Notes: generated from the letters alone by a model not told the origin. Counted from the stretch's first letter, positions 11,280 to 22,538 are shown. The stretch: DNA of 64,000 nucleotides from Cornus controversa (GCA_026545225.1 CM048846.1:33553501-33617500); one strand, 5' to 3'. Translations and numbers: made by a program.

Positions 11280-11581
11280 GATCAATCGACTTATGAATCT
11301 ATCAGCCACATGAAGAGATGCTTCAGCTGATCGAAAGGGCCTTTCAGTTGACTGAACCATGGATATTAAAATACATTGAAATGAGACATGTATCAGCCGA
11401 CTGATAGATATTTCAGCCACCTAAACAATCCGTCGACGGACCAAAATTTTGTTTTGGACAGTTTTAAGTCGTGAACCCCAACTGAAAATCATTTCCTATT
11501 TTCCCTCCTAGCCCCAGTCGACTGAAGAAAGGATTCTCCTCCTCCTAGGCAAACCCTAAGGTACTTCTTCCTCATCATTTC
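11280..11581 (+). repeat. Palindrome-rich spacer after Copia pol
   Basis: This stretch has no reading frame. It holds repeated near-palindromes such as TCAGCTGATCGAAA, TTTCAGTTGACTGAA, ATCAGCCGACTGAT and CAGTCGACTGAAG. They resemble the clusters in the Gypsy LTRs although this element is Copia. Confidence 0.6.
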
Positions 11582-12805
11582 TTGATCAATCCATTGAGCA
11601 TTCTCATCTCTTTATCTTCACCCTCACCAGAATCTCTACCCACAATGCCTCCACAGAAGAATTCAAAAAGAGACTCTCGTCCATCAAAGAAATCCAAATT
11701 TCCTCATGTAAATATGGTCGGCCAATCGAATCCACCACCACTCATAACTTTGATCCCAGCCATTTCCTATATTCATTAGTTCAAGTATGAAAATTCGAGA
11801 CTCTCATAAGAGAAAAAGTTTCTTAATTGGAATGTGGCCAAGGGCAAAGTGATCACTGGCACCGAATGTGAAGCACATCATATGGATACGTACACATTGT
11901 TTGATGACATCTGATTGATAGAGTTCATTTCCATGGACGTTCCCTATTACCCAAAATTGGTGAGACTTTTCTATGCTCACTTAAAACTGGTAGAAGATGC
12001 TCATGTGTCAACACTTCATTCATTCGTAGTCGGGACATACATTCTTCTTGATCAAGCGGGAATCCGGAGACTTCTGGACTTACTAGGAGGATGTATTCAA
12101 TATTACACTTTTCACATTTTTTATATGAAGACGACAGATTTGATCCTCTAGAAGCTATTCGACAAATGAGTCATGACAAGACCACGACTAATATCATTAA
12201 AGTGGTATCTAGTCAATTGACCATCGAAGCCCAAATCATTTAAAACATCATTATGTATATGATTTTTCCAAAATTGGGTGGCCACTTTGATGTTTCCTAT
12301 ATGGAAGCATTTCTTGTGTGGTGTGTGCTCAATGGGAAGAGATTCGATGTCTCCTTTCTTATCTACCACCACATACTTGACCACAAGAAAAATGGTGTTC
12401 ATCTCTACTACGCCATGCCTCTCACTAGAATTTTTACGACTAAATGAGTCAATCTATCTCTTGTTGATCCCGTCACACAAGGGCCTCGAGATAAAATCAA
12501 CTCCACAATGTTGAAAATAATGAAATTAAGGTAAGATAGAAATGGACATTGGTATGATCCTATGTTTATAGAAGGAGTTGAAGAGAGTGAAGAAGAGGAA
12601 GGGGAAGAAGAACAAGAGGGAATGGAAAGAGAAGAGCCCATAGAGGCTGAAGGTCCTCTTCTACCTCCTGTGACTATCCCACCTCCCAGAGTTGGTTCAT
12701 TTCCTTTCCAACAAGATATTCGAGACATGCTACCCAAAAACCTAGCCATTGCCAAGCGAAATGAGAAAAAATTAGATGATTTGGCAAAGAAGGTTGACGA
12801 TCTTG
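11582..12805 (+). pseudogene. Decayed 3' ORF, possible plant retroelement env-like or transposon-protein-like domain
   Basis: A broken ORF downstream of the Copia pol. The best start is the ATG at 11645 (MPPQKNSKRDSRPSKKSKF), a basic Ser/Lys-rich N terminus. After a stop at about 11777 it continues with GKVITGTECEAHH and YTLFDDI (11846-11911), VPYYPKLVRLFYAHLKL (11939-11989) and an acidic tail rich in Glu (12580-12640), then a Lys/Asp heptad-like end (12750-12830). The stretch YYPKLVRLFYAHL recalls the putative plant transposon protein domain of retroelement 3' ORFs; Sireviruses also carry an env-like ORF in this place. Several stops and frame changes are present. The assignment to either family is uncertain. 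Confidence 0.45.
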
Positions 12806-13008
12806 TGATCGACGTTGAATATTACGCATTCTAGCATCTTAATTTGCATATTTTATTCTCTTCGTAGTAGATTATTGTGATTTTACTCTGTTTTAGTATT
12901 TTATGTATTTTCAGGGCCTTAATGATTATTTTAGTTAAAACCATGATTTTTAACTTTTAAAGATGACATTCAAGAGGGTATATATGAAGCCTACATCAAG
13001 TGGTCAAA
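12806..13008 (+). repeat. 5' fragment of an LTR related to the solo LTR at 26586-27948
   Basis: Starting at TGATCGACGTTG, about 200 bases match the minus-strand sequence from 27948 downward, including shared TTAATTTGCATATTTTATTCTC and TTTTACTCTGTTTT blocks. Homology starts exactly at the LTR terminus and stops near 13008, where unrelated sequence begins, so this is a truncated LTR. Confidence 0.7.
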
Positions 13009-13039
13009 GTCTAGTTAATATTGGGTTCTTCAAATGCAT

Positions 13040-13855
13040 TGTCCTTTGGACCAGTGGGAGTACCCTCAGGACTTGATAATTCAAGCTAGGGTTTGTATGC
13101 TTGTGGAACCTGTGTGTGGAGAGTCAGTAAAGGAAAACAAAATGGAAGGAGTCAAATAAAGAAATGATGCTACCTATTGGGGAGAATTTATTTTCTTCTT
13201 GACCTTAGCTTTGTATAGTTCATCTTCTTTACCCTCTTCATTTTCTTTTTTATCGTCATCTACTTGTTCTTCTATTTTTTTACCTCTTTCACATGACCTT
13301 TCTTCTTTCTATTTCCATTTCTTTTTCACTTTCCAAAGGACCACCACCTGCAGAAAAATTATGACCAACACTACTGTATTTACCAACATTACCTCTTATA
13401 GACTGAACATCTTTGACCTCTTTCTTTATACTAACCCCACCATTGTGCCCTTCATCTAGAAGTACACAGAAAACATGGAAAGGAATTGAAGGAATCAAAG
13501 TAAAAGGCATAGTAATGGAGTTACCACCTGAACCATCAGTTTTGTTCCAAAGAGGCTTGAAGAATGCTAACAATCTCTAGCAAGCTTCAAAAGAATCCAA
13601 CTTTCTTGTGAAAGCTATGTAATACGACCACCATATAGTAAATCTTTCAAAATTTTGTGTATTGGGGATAAATTCTTTAAAGCCAAAGGCCTTCTTATTT
13701 TTCTTAAATTTTTTATCAACTACCTAAAATTGATCATCTTTAACAAATCGGGTCCTCAAATCTAAATTCCAATTGCTTAACTCATAAGGAGGTAAGGGTA
13801 GAAGTTGTGCAAGCCCAAACTGTCTTGCTAATTGAGCTGGGTTGTAGATATCCCT
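13040..13855 (-). pseudogene. Plant mobile domain (PMD)-like fragment
   Basis: On the minus strand from about 13850 the frame reads YNPAQLARQFGLAQ, then WNLDLRTRFVKDD, FGFKEFIPNTQNFERF, TIWWSYYIAFTRKLD and FFKPLWNKTDG, followed by a charged tail ending near 13110. The spacing of the ARQFG and WW..Y motifs resembles the plant mobile domain found in MAIN-like proteins and carried by many plant transposons; this is family knowledge, not a search result. In-frame stops near 13725 and 13580 break it. It lies between two LTR fragments and is probably transposon cargo. Confidence 0.45.
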
Positions 13856-14600
13856 TGACACCCCCTAATTTCCATGCATAATTTGGCCAGACTTATACTC
13901 AAAAATAGGACACATCAACACCAGATACTAAACAAGCATAGAACACAAGATGCAATAAAAATATATATAAATAGCAGAAGGATAACCTATAAATAATAAA
14001 ATTCCAATCTCTATAAAACTCCATAAATCCTCACTCATTACAACATGGAAATCCCTTAAAATAAGGAATCCTAAATCCAAAATCATAATAAATAAATTTA
14101 AAATTCGTAACATCCTAATCAATGCATAATAGATAAAACCCTACACTAAAAAGATGAACTGAGTGGATGATCACGAGCACCATTGCTAAACCAAATCTAA
14201 ACCCTGTGGCTAGAACTTTCTGAGACCTGAAATATCAACAAAAGGTGGGCTAATCCCACGAGAAAGTCTTCTCTACTACATCCCAACATAGAACCAATAA
14301 ACCCATCATATTAAACCTAAGTAAAAAATAAATAAAGAGACATATAACTCTATATCCATAAGCATGTAATCATATATTATAAATATAAAAAAATGATACA
14401 GTAGCATAGGCTACGACAAATTTATTACACCAGAAACACATAGATATACGGATAACCAAAAACTTGAAACCCTAGGCGATACGTATCAGAGGTGATATGT
14501 TTACGGGTCCAAAGGAGAAGAGAATAGGAAGAACTTGCCTTACAAAATTCAGGGCAGAACATCTTCTTTCCACACCCAAACGATGTGGGATCGTAAGTCC
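13856..14600 (-). repeat. Unclassified LTR-like remnant
   Basis: The segment starts TGACACCCCCTAATTTCC on the plus strand, similar to the reverse-complement terminus of plant Gypsy LTRs, and has no coding frame. It ends against the start of copy C. CCCTT occurs at both edges (13851-13855 and about 14599-14603), which may be a target duplication or chance. Confidence 0.4.
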
Positions 14601-15795
14601 CTTGGGGACAAGAGGGGACAAACACACTTTTTGCATTTTTTGCATTATAATTGCCATAAATGCATTTTGAGTGGTGTTTAACATGTTTTGAGTGTGGAAA
14701 ACATGTTTGGAAAGTGTTTTTAAGGTTTTGGGAAGTTTTCGGGAGAATTGGAGGAGTTTGACTTTTTGGTCAAACCGGGGCCCGGGATGCGACTTAAGTG
14801 GGCTCGGCAATCTGGAAAATTCTCAAAAATATTTATTTTTGGGAATGGCTGAGATGAAATGTTTAGAGAGTATATGAAGTGATTTCGAGACCGTAGGAGT
14901 TTTCGGAATTGAAAAAGGAGTCCGGGAAGGTACGTTAAGTGGCCGGGGGGCATTTTAGTCTTTTTGCAAGCCCTAGATATTTTAAATATCAGTGGCAGAG
15001 ATATTTAGCCATATCTCATGCCTCTTTCTCTCTCTAAAGTTCTCCATCTTCAAAGCTCTCCATTCTCTCTACATTTCGGACCCGTTCGGCTTGGATTCAA
15101 GGCTTGCCGAAGGAGGGAGATACGTAGGGGACGGCTAGGACTTCCATTTGAACCGAATAAAGTGGTGATTCGGCAAGGTAGACTCTGCTGAAAAATTGGT
15201 GAAGTGCTTGGAAGGCCTTCATTTTCGAGGTAGGGGTTCTTCTTCTCTTCTAATTGTCGATTCTAGGGTTTCGGGTGAAGAAGAGAGGTGTAGGTTGTGT
15301 TTCACATGCTTTAGGATGGTGAGAGGTGTGAAAAGTTGTATTTTCTTCTGCTCTAGAGTCCTTTCTTTTCACAATTGTGTATGTTGTGTTGGTGGTAGCA
15401 TGTGGGTTGGAAGCATGTGAGTGTAAGAAATTGATACATAGGCTTTATGTGTTCAATTTGCTGTATATGTGAAAAAATGTGTACTAAGTGTCATGTATGT
15501 GATTATATGTGAGAATGTGGTTGTTGAATGCATGTTTAGTTCTGTGTGCTAAAATTATGCATTGAATGTAGCATGAGTAAAAATATGCTAATTTTGAAGT
15601 TGTATGCATATGAGATAATATATGCATGTGTTATACATATATGTGCTATATGTGGTGTGTGGTGATGGAAAATATGCTTTTTACTTCTTTTTAGTATCAA
15701 TGAGCATGAGTTGAGCATGAAAATAAAATATCATGTGTTTATGCATTCATATTGCACATGTGGGAAGTTGCGGGAAAAATGACGCAAATGAGGTG

Positions 15796-16118
15796 CACGA
15801 GGTTTCGGAGTGGTCCAACCGTGTTATGAGATGTGGTAAAATTATCCACTACGTATGGCCCTCGGAGTTGACCCATCATACTAAGGCTTAATGTCTAGGA
15901 TCGGAGTATGTCCAATATTAATGACCCCTCGGAGTTGTCCCGGTCATAGAATGATTATCGGAGAATGTCCATGATTTGTGAGTCTCGGAGTTGCCCCCTC
16001 ACTCTATGGCAATCCCATATATTGCTATGGTAGAATGACCTTTCGGAGTTATCCCGGTCATTGGATGGTCATCGGAGTTGTCCAAGGTTACATGATCCTC
16101 GGAGCGGGCCAATCATGT
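15796..16118 (+). repeat. Stem-loop array with conserved loop core (copy C)
   Basis: About ten units of roughly 30 bases, most with the core TCGGAGTTGTCC flanked by complementary arms. The clearest are GTATG/CATAC at 15853-15880, ATGACC/GGTCAT at 15921-15947, GTGAG/CTCAC at 15978-16002, AATGACC/GGTCATT at 16034-16062 and ACATGAT/ATCATGT at 16090-16118. The arms differ between units while the core stays recognisable. One unit near 16008-16025 keeps a stem (GCAAT/ATTGC) but lacks the core. Confidence 0.78.
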
Positions 16119-16837
16119 AGGGTATCAGATGAGGACCGAGAGAGAGAGCATTTACTCACTTTAATGCTTTTATGTTTGAACATGTTGTACATGCTTCTTG
16201 AAATATGCAATCCTCTTTAATTGCATTTGTTGATGTGTTTGTGAGATTGTGGATGTGGCATGTAGTGTATTCATATGCATTCCATGTAGGTCGTGTCGGG
16301 TCGGCACTTAGAAGGGTTGGGGAACCTTTACTGAGCCGCAGTGGTGCTCACCCCTTTATTATAAACTCTTTTTACAGATAAAGCGCCGATGACGGATGGG
16401 ACATGAGTGTCCAAGTGGAGCTCTAGTGGTGTTTTTGCTATCTTTTGGATGTTGCACATTTTGTGGCTATCCATGCTGGCTTGTGGCATGTGACTTCCTT
16501 TTAGTGATGGTTGTGCTTTGGACGAATGTAATTTGGATGTATGTATGGGATTTTAAACTTGTTGGGTGTGGAGAGAGAACGGTTTAATATATGTAATGCC
16601 CATGGCGGCACTTAATTCATTTTGATGATGCTTCCATTTTGAATGGGTTGTATTCGTGAAAGAAATGGTTCGTTTTGGTGTATGAATTCAATTATGAATG
16701 TGATCTTGATTGTGAGATTGATGTTGGAACCTTCCATTTATGCTGTTAATCTTGTTCTAGGGGTTCTAGGATGATAGAATGTTGATTGGGCTTCATGTGG
16801 ACCATGTATAGGGCTGTTGGAAGTCCTAGGAGGTGCA

Positions 16838-17090
16838 TTTCGATCAATCGAGATTTAATCTCGATCAATCGAGATGCCTATTTCGATCAATCGAAGTCCC
16901 CATTTCGATTGATCGAAAGGGTGATGATTTATGGTGATTTTCGGAGTCCAGATAGGAGGAATTTCGATCAATCGAGACCCCTATCTCGATCAATATGAGA
17001 TATTGCAGGTCTGGGGTCCCGAGAGGGTGAAAATCTCGCTTAAATTTCGATTAATCGAGATTTCATCTCGATCAATCGAGATTACTATTC
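16838..17090 (+). repeat. Palindrome cluster, TCGATCAATCGA type, in copy C
   Basis: Eight or nine copies of the near-palindrome TTTCGATCAATCGAGA and its T-for-C variant occur, most with the twelve-base palindrome core TCGATYRATCGA. They start about 610 bases and end about 360 bases before the inner LTR terminus at 17459. Confidence 0.85.
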
Positions 17091-17593
17091 ACAGCTTTTT
17101 CCAAAACTTCATTTCGACGAAATTTCTTCGTTCTAGATCGGAATTGAGCGTGGTTTTTTTTGAACTTGAGTATTTTTGGATTCTCTATCCAATGGTGTAA
17201 ACTTCAGTTCTAGATTCCAAACACAGAAAGTTTTGAGGCTCAAAAGTGAGTGATTCTTAAAAGTGTGGGCAGGTAAATGTTCATTAAGGTGTGTGATTTG
17301 ATGTAGGGCCCATGGGGATTAGTCAAGGTGGATTTGGGTGCATTCATATACAAGAATTGAGTTAAGCTTCCGTGGTGAATGAGGGTAATGAGGGCCTATT
17401 GGGCTAAATGGACGGTTTAACCTCCGGTTCTCCGAGAGTGAGGAAATCGGGGCGTTATAGCATGGTATCAAACCTTGATACTAATGCATTGAGTGTAATT
17501 GAGATTGTTCATGGGGTTAAGTGAACGGGTTCACACTCGGGATTCGGGGTCGGTCCGGGGGAGTCCCGGCGGTCCGGGTTTCGGGGCGTGACA

Positions 17594-20147
17594 CTAACAG
17601 TCGCTTGATCTCTACTTTCCAACTGGAATCTAGTTTGGATCTTCATTTGGAACTGAACAAGTTCCTGGCATGCCGACGCTTTCACTAAAAGATTTTTCTA
17701 GGCCAAACACATAGCACACTTACTATTGTCTATATTTTAGTTTGTGCCTAAAATTTCATATTTATAATATTTGTAATTCAAAATTGAAACATCAAATAAA
17801 TGTTTTGGTAGAAGGAATTGACAATTTGAATAAGGTATAAATATGGAAATATAAATTCAATCAAAAGGATACAGTCTTAGTCTACGTCTTAGTCTGTTTG
17901 GCTGAGTGAGAATGATAGGAAGGGAAAGAAAAAGAAAAGCAATATTATTATTTGGGTAAATTACATAATGCTCTACTAAGGTAGTACATATTACACTGAC
18001 ATCTCTAATTGTCGGATATTTTTGTTGGACGAGTTTAAAAACATATTATTTAAATTCAAGCATTTTTGCACCCTATGAAAGTCGAACCCCATACATTTGA
18101 ATTTACGATTTGTCTCAAGAGACTCCTTATCCACATCTGTGGGTTAATATAAGACTTCGTTGATCATTAATAAAGGAAATTTTTGGTTATAATATCAGTC
18201 CTTGCAATATAGTTTGGGTTTGGTGTATATTTTTACTCCAGCCCTTTGGACAAGGTTTGAGGATTGGTATCTTGCTTCTTGATGAAAAATTTTCTTATAA
18301 AGAATTAATGAGAGTTCGTGTAATTATATTATCTCTCAAGAGAGTGGGTGTAATTTTTCCTATTACATGATCTTGAGGAAGATTTTTTTCCAAGGGTTGA
18401 CTGAAATGTATTGTACCGATTTTGTCTCTACACAAAACTTCGATAAAGCTAGACTTGTTGCTTTTTTAGTTAAACGTGCCTCCTTTTAAATTTGGGATTT
18501 CCGGTCTTGGCCATCCATCTACCACAACTCTATAATTAATGGCCTCCAAGTTTTCTTTTCACAATTTGATACAAATAACATCAACCACATATGTGTCAGT
18601 AGAAGTAAAAAAAAAAAAACTACCATTTCATATTCCTTTTGGGTCACTGTTAGAGCATCAGAACTCGTACACAGTAATGTATGGGGACTAGCCTCTTTAC
18701 ATTCAATAAGTGATTTTCATTACAATGTTATTTTTTATATATAATTTCTCCCCCTATTGTTGGATTTATCCTTTCACCTAGAAGTCAAATGTCTATGATG
18801 TATTTGTATCCTTTAAGGAAAAAGTTGAAAATCTTTTTGACCATAAAATTAAAATTTCGTTCTGGCGGCAAGGAGAAATTCACAAGTAAACTTTTTTATG
18901 ATTTTTTTTTTTGGCGTGTCATACGTTAGTTGCGCGATGCAAAAATAATTAAAAAAGTTAAGGTTATTAATTTAATAATGTATTCTAATTTTTCCACCTT
19001 ATTATTAATTATTCAATTAAGGAGAAGTCACCATGTTTTCTTCTTCATCTTCAAAATTTAACCTCAGACAAGTAACAGAAATAAAAAAAGAAAAACATTT
19101 ATTCTTCTAAAAGTCTTTTGTCATAAAATGAACAACTTTCTATGTACACGAACTAATAAGATTTCAGTGCAGTCTTTTCTAGGGACATCTCTCGAACTCT
19201 TTCTACAAAATGTGTGGTCCTTGGACAATAGACATGACCATGAACAATGAGGCTCCTTGCCCTCTATATCTCATCCCACAGAAATTAACCTTCCACACAC
19301 ACAGACACACTGTGTACACACACACTTTATATATATATATATATATATCTATATATATATCTATATATATCTCAACTACCCATTCCCCAATCAAAGGGAC
19401 TGCTCTGCCATATTCTGCAGGAACAGTAAGAAAACAAATCTACTCCTTTCTCTTGTATATTCAGTCTACGTACTATACTTACTGACCATCGTCTCAATCA
19501 CCCCCACAATGTCAAGTGTCAAAAGCTACTATTCCTTTTTTCAGGGTAAAGAGAAAGATAGATATATATATATATAGAGAGAAAAGATGATGAAACACTA
19601 CAAAAGAGCACTGTACAAGGACAAGTTTTCCCGTTTTCCTGTTTTGGGGATCTAAAAGAACAGTCCCAAACCTTAGTTGGCCATTAATATGAAGTGGGAC
19701 CAAACACTCACCTAACCAAAAGATGACATACCCTTCTCTGCTTTTTCTCTCATCTTTCCTTTTCATACTTCTTCATATTTGACAAAGAGAAAAATAAAAT
19801 AAAAACATTTATATTTTTCTGCTTTTTTTTTTTCGTTCTCTCTTCTTTTATCATTATCACTTTAGAGCCTCTAATCCATGAGACCCTTCCATAAAAGCTT
19901 TCTCAAAATTTTCAGCTTTCTGCTCCTAACATCAATCACTACTTGTATAAGCATCTTATTTCTTTAAGTCATCTCTCTCTCTCTCTCTCCCAAACGGCTC
20001 AATCTAACACACGATTCTGCATTCAATGTCCCATGTTTCCTGCAGCTCTCCACACCTTTTCTTCATCAAAACCCTCATAAGCAAGCCACCCCAATTGCAC
20101 CGACTCTGAACTCCCTCTCTCTCTCCTCTTTGCCACAGTTCTGCAAA
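17594..20147. other. Host intergenic DNA and 5' region of the IDA-like gene
   Basis: No gene is supported. The stretch is AT-rich with a TA microsatellite near 19328-19375 and CT-rich tracts near 19975-19990 and 20115-20130, the latter probably in the 5' untranslated leader of the downstream gene. No convincing TATA box was picked out. Confidence 0.5.
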
Positions 20148-20378
20148 ATGATTAGTTGTAAAAGGCCTCTAGTTCAGCTTCTTTGGATGGTTTTGCTGTT
20201 CATCTTCATTGTTGGTCACTGTGATGGCTCAAGGAGCATCCATGTATTCAAACTCAAGCCAAAGCCTCAGAATTTAGGGCACTTCATGGGGCTCTTGCCA
20301 AGAAGGATACCGATACCGTCCTCCGGTCCATCGAGGAAACACAATGTCATTGGGTTAGAAAGCTGGAGGTCACCATGA
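20148..20378 (+). CDS. IDL: IDA-like (IDL) signalling peptide precursor
   Basis: A 76-residue secreted precursor of the INFLORESCENCE DEFICIENT IN ABSCISSION-like family. Residues 1-27 form a signal peptide: a basic start (MISCKRP), a hydrophobic core (LLWMVLLFIFIVG) and a likely cut near CDG/SRS. A variable linker follows, then the PIP-type mature motif at residues 54-66, IPIPSSGPSRKHN, and a short tail (VIGLESWRSP). Family members are processed to a peptide of about 12-14 residues with hydroxyproline, which is perceived outside the cell by HAESA/HSL receptor kinases in organ separation, root emergence and stress. The start is the ATG at 20148; an upstream TTG at 20130 is in frame but is not a plant start. 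It is a single exon, as usual for the family. The SSGPSRKHN form and the tail point to the IDL6/IDL7-like branch rather than IDA itself, an inference. Confidence 0.85.
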   Translation: MISCKRPLVQLLWMVLLFIFIVGHCDGSRSIHVFKLKPKPQNLGHFMGLLPRRIPIPSSGPSRKHNVIGLESWRSP

Positions 20379-20540
20379 AGATTAATTTCTTGATGCTGAA
20401 TGAGAGCAAGCATTTTTTGAATTGCAAAAGGTGATTGAAGAATATTTGAATCATGGGTACTACTGTCGATGGGTTTGATGGGTATTATTCATTTTTGGGT
20501 CTTTTGATCATAGCAGAGTTTGTGCTAATTTAGATGATAG

Positions 20541-20572
<32 letters not shown>

Positions 20573-22529
20573 GGGTATGTGTTGTGTGTTATCTTCCATA
20601 CTCATGGAGTAGGACTTTGTTGTTTAATGATCAGAATTCTTTTGGGTGTTGTGCTTCAATTGTCAGTCACTCACAAGCTTTGCAACATCAATTTCTAATC
20701 ACCTACTGGTATATTTCTTAGGTTTCTTTTGTAATATATTATTACACTCTTATGAAGATGACTTCAGTTCTATGAGTAAAATCATAATTTTATTTAAATT
20801 CTGTGTCTTTGAGTGAAATCGTTATTTGCCCTTTGTTGAGACAAGGGATGATGGATCATGTGCATAAAAAAAAAAATTCACTTCTTGTTTTGAAGTTTTT
20901 TTTTTTTTTTTCCTTTCTAATTTGTACGAATTTTCTCATTAATTTCAAGACCATTATGTGTATTTAGATATGGTATCTCATAATTATTATATGAACAACC
21001 CTTTTGTTGGGTAAATCAAATTACTGGAGTAATTGCTAATCATAAATCTTTGATCTGAAGTTTCATGATATATAATTGATATGATTTGTTGTGGGTTATC
21101 CCAATGGGTGTCTTGTGAAGAAATATCATTTCAATCAATCAACTATTCATACCATTGATTTCAGGTAAGGGGAAGATCTCAATCTCGTGTCATAAGGTGG
21201 TGCTGTGTACGCATTTGCTAAAATGATTACCATTAATTACTTTAGCCACTGAGTGACATATTTACGTACAATTTGGTTTGAATCTCGTTTCTTTTTTATT
21301 TTTCGTTTTTTAAATTATATATATATTTTTTAATTAATGCATAATATATTTTAAATTACATTAAATTCTATTCTTTTAATAAAAATAATTGCAAAAATAA
21401 TCCTATCATGTTTCAGCCGTGTTCATGTTGTGTCAATTAAAAATAAAGTATTCAATTTTTCGACACTTTTAATTATGTCTAACACATATTTAAGTTGTGT
21501 CATACACGTGTCTGTTATAGCACAAAAATCATAAAAAAAAAAAAAAAAAAGAGTTCATGTCTCATAGCACCTCACTGAGGACAAGGACAAAACGTTAGTT
21601 TGCTTTGAATTATGCTGTAATCAACTTTAGAAGAAATAAAAAATTACTATTATGTAATATTTATATTTTTACGATTAACTACGTGTTCGCTTGCTAAAAT
21701 GACTTGGTTAGTCGATGTATCTAAATTGATCCCAGACGAGCTAGAGTCATATTATCAGCTCAGAGAGATTGAATTCGGTTGAACACAATATATCTTTTGA
21801 AGTTCAAGTTAGATTTGAGGGAGAGAATAATGATAACTCCCTCAAACTTGTCTCAATTAAGAGTACTTTCAACCATTGTAATGAAATATAAATTGGTAAT
21901 TAAAAAAATTCAATTACACTAGAATCGAAATTGACTAAGAATCATAAATTGCAAGGAAATATATTAACAGGAAATTAAAAGTACTGGAATAGTAAATTCG
22001 CATAAAAGTAAATTGTCAAGAAAAGGAAATTGACTTGAAATTAAATTGATATGAAAGGAAAATGATAAGTAAAAACATTTGATGACAAGTGTGTGTATAT
22101 ATATATATATATATTTATATATTATATAATTAAGTCATTGGATGACAAGTTATAACTTTAGTCATGCACTTCGCAAGTTATTAGTTTTTACCTAAACACT
22201 TTATTTTTCTTTCAAAATTGAAAATTATTTTGAATTAATGCATGCTGAATCTAATTTGCTTTTCCTTCATCCAACAAATAATGATGTGAAGACAACGGCA
22301 AAGAACTCCAAACTAATTATGAACTTGGTTCAGCCTTTTATTGGGCTCACCGAAGAGTGTCTTGGAGATTTCGAAGTTCGGGTAAAAATTAAAGAATCAA
22401 GTTATAATGAGAAGCTTGGATCGAGAGAGAGGCCTCCTCGGTCTCTCAATCCAACTGCTAAGATACTACATTCATGCAAAAGACTTGTCCGAATTAAATT
22501 ATTACTATGAAAAATGATAGAAGTGTCAA
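20379..22529. other. Intergenic DNA downstream of the IDA-like gene
   Basis: It contains the 3' untranslated region of unknown length, a TA microsatellite at about 20548-20571, a poly-T run near 20896 and a poly-A run near 21535-21550. No gene is seen; the small frame near 22238 shows no domain. Confidence 0.5.
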
Positions 22530-22538
22530 TTAATTTTT

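Larger units (their letters stand above)
14601..17593 (+). mobile_element. Long-LTR Gypsy copy C
   Basis: The copy aligns with copy B and the solo LTR along its length: the 5' quarter (14640-15000) contains the same TTAACATGTTTTGAGTG, CCCGGGATG and TACGTTAAGTGG blocks, and the 3' end is GGGGCGTGACA at 17593. A CGGGGCGTTATA terminus with the primer-site-like TGGTATCAAA follows at 17449-17474. It has no coding region. Inside are the hairpin array at 15796-16118, a GCCGCAGTGGTGCTCACC block at about 16337 shared with copy B, and palindromes at 16838-17090. No matching target duplication was found, and the left boundary is approximate. Confidence 0.75.

Noticed and set aside
15796..16118. CRISPR-like array of regularly spaced repeats
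   Set aside because: Repeats are degenerate, spaced by their own stems, and lie in a plant retrotransposon LTR; CRISPR is not expected in a plant nuclear genome.
20130..20147. Upstream extension of the IDA-like frame from a TTG codon
   Set aside because: Plant nuclear genes start at ATG; the ATG at 20148 gives a proper signal peptide.
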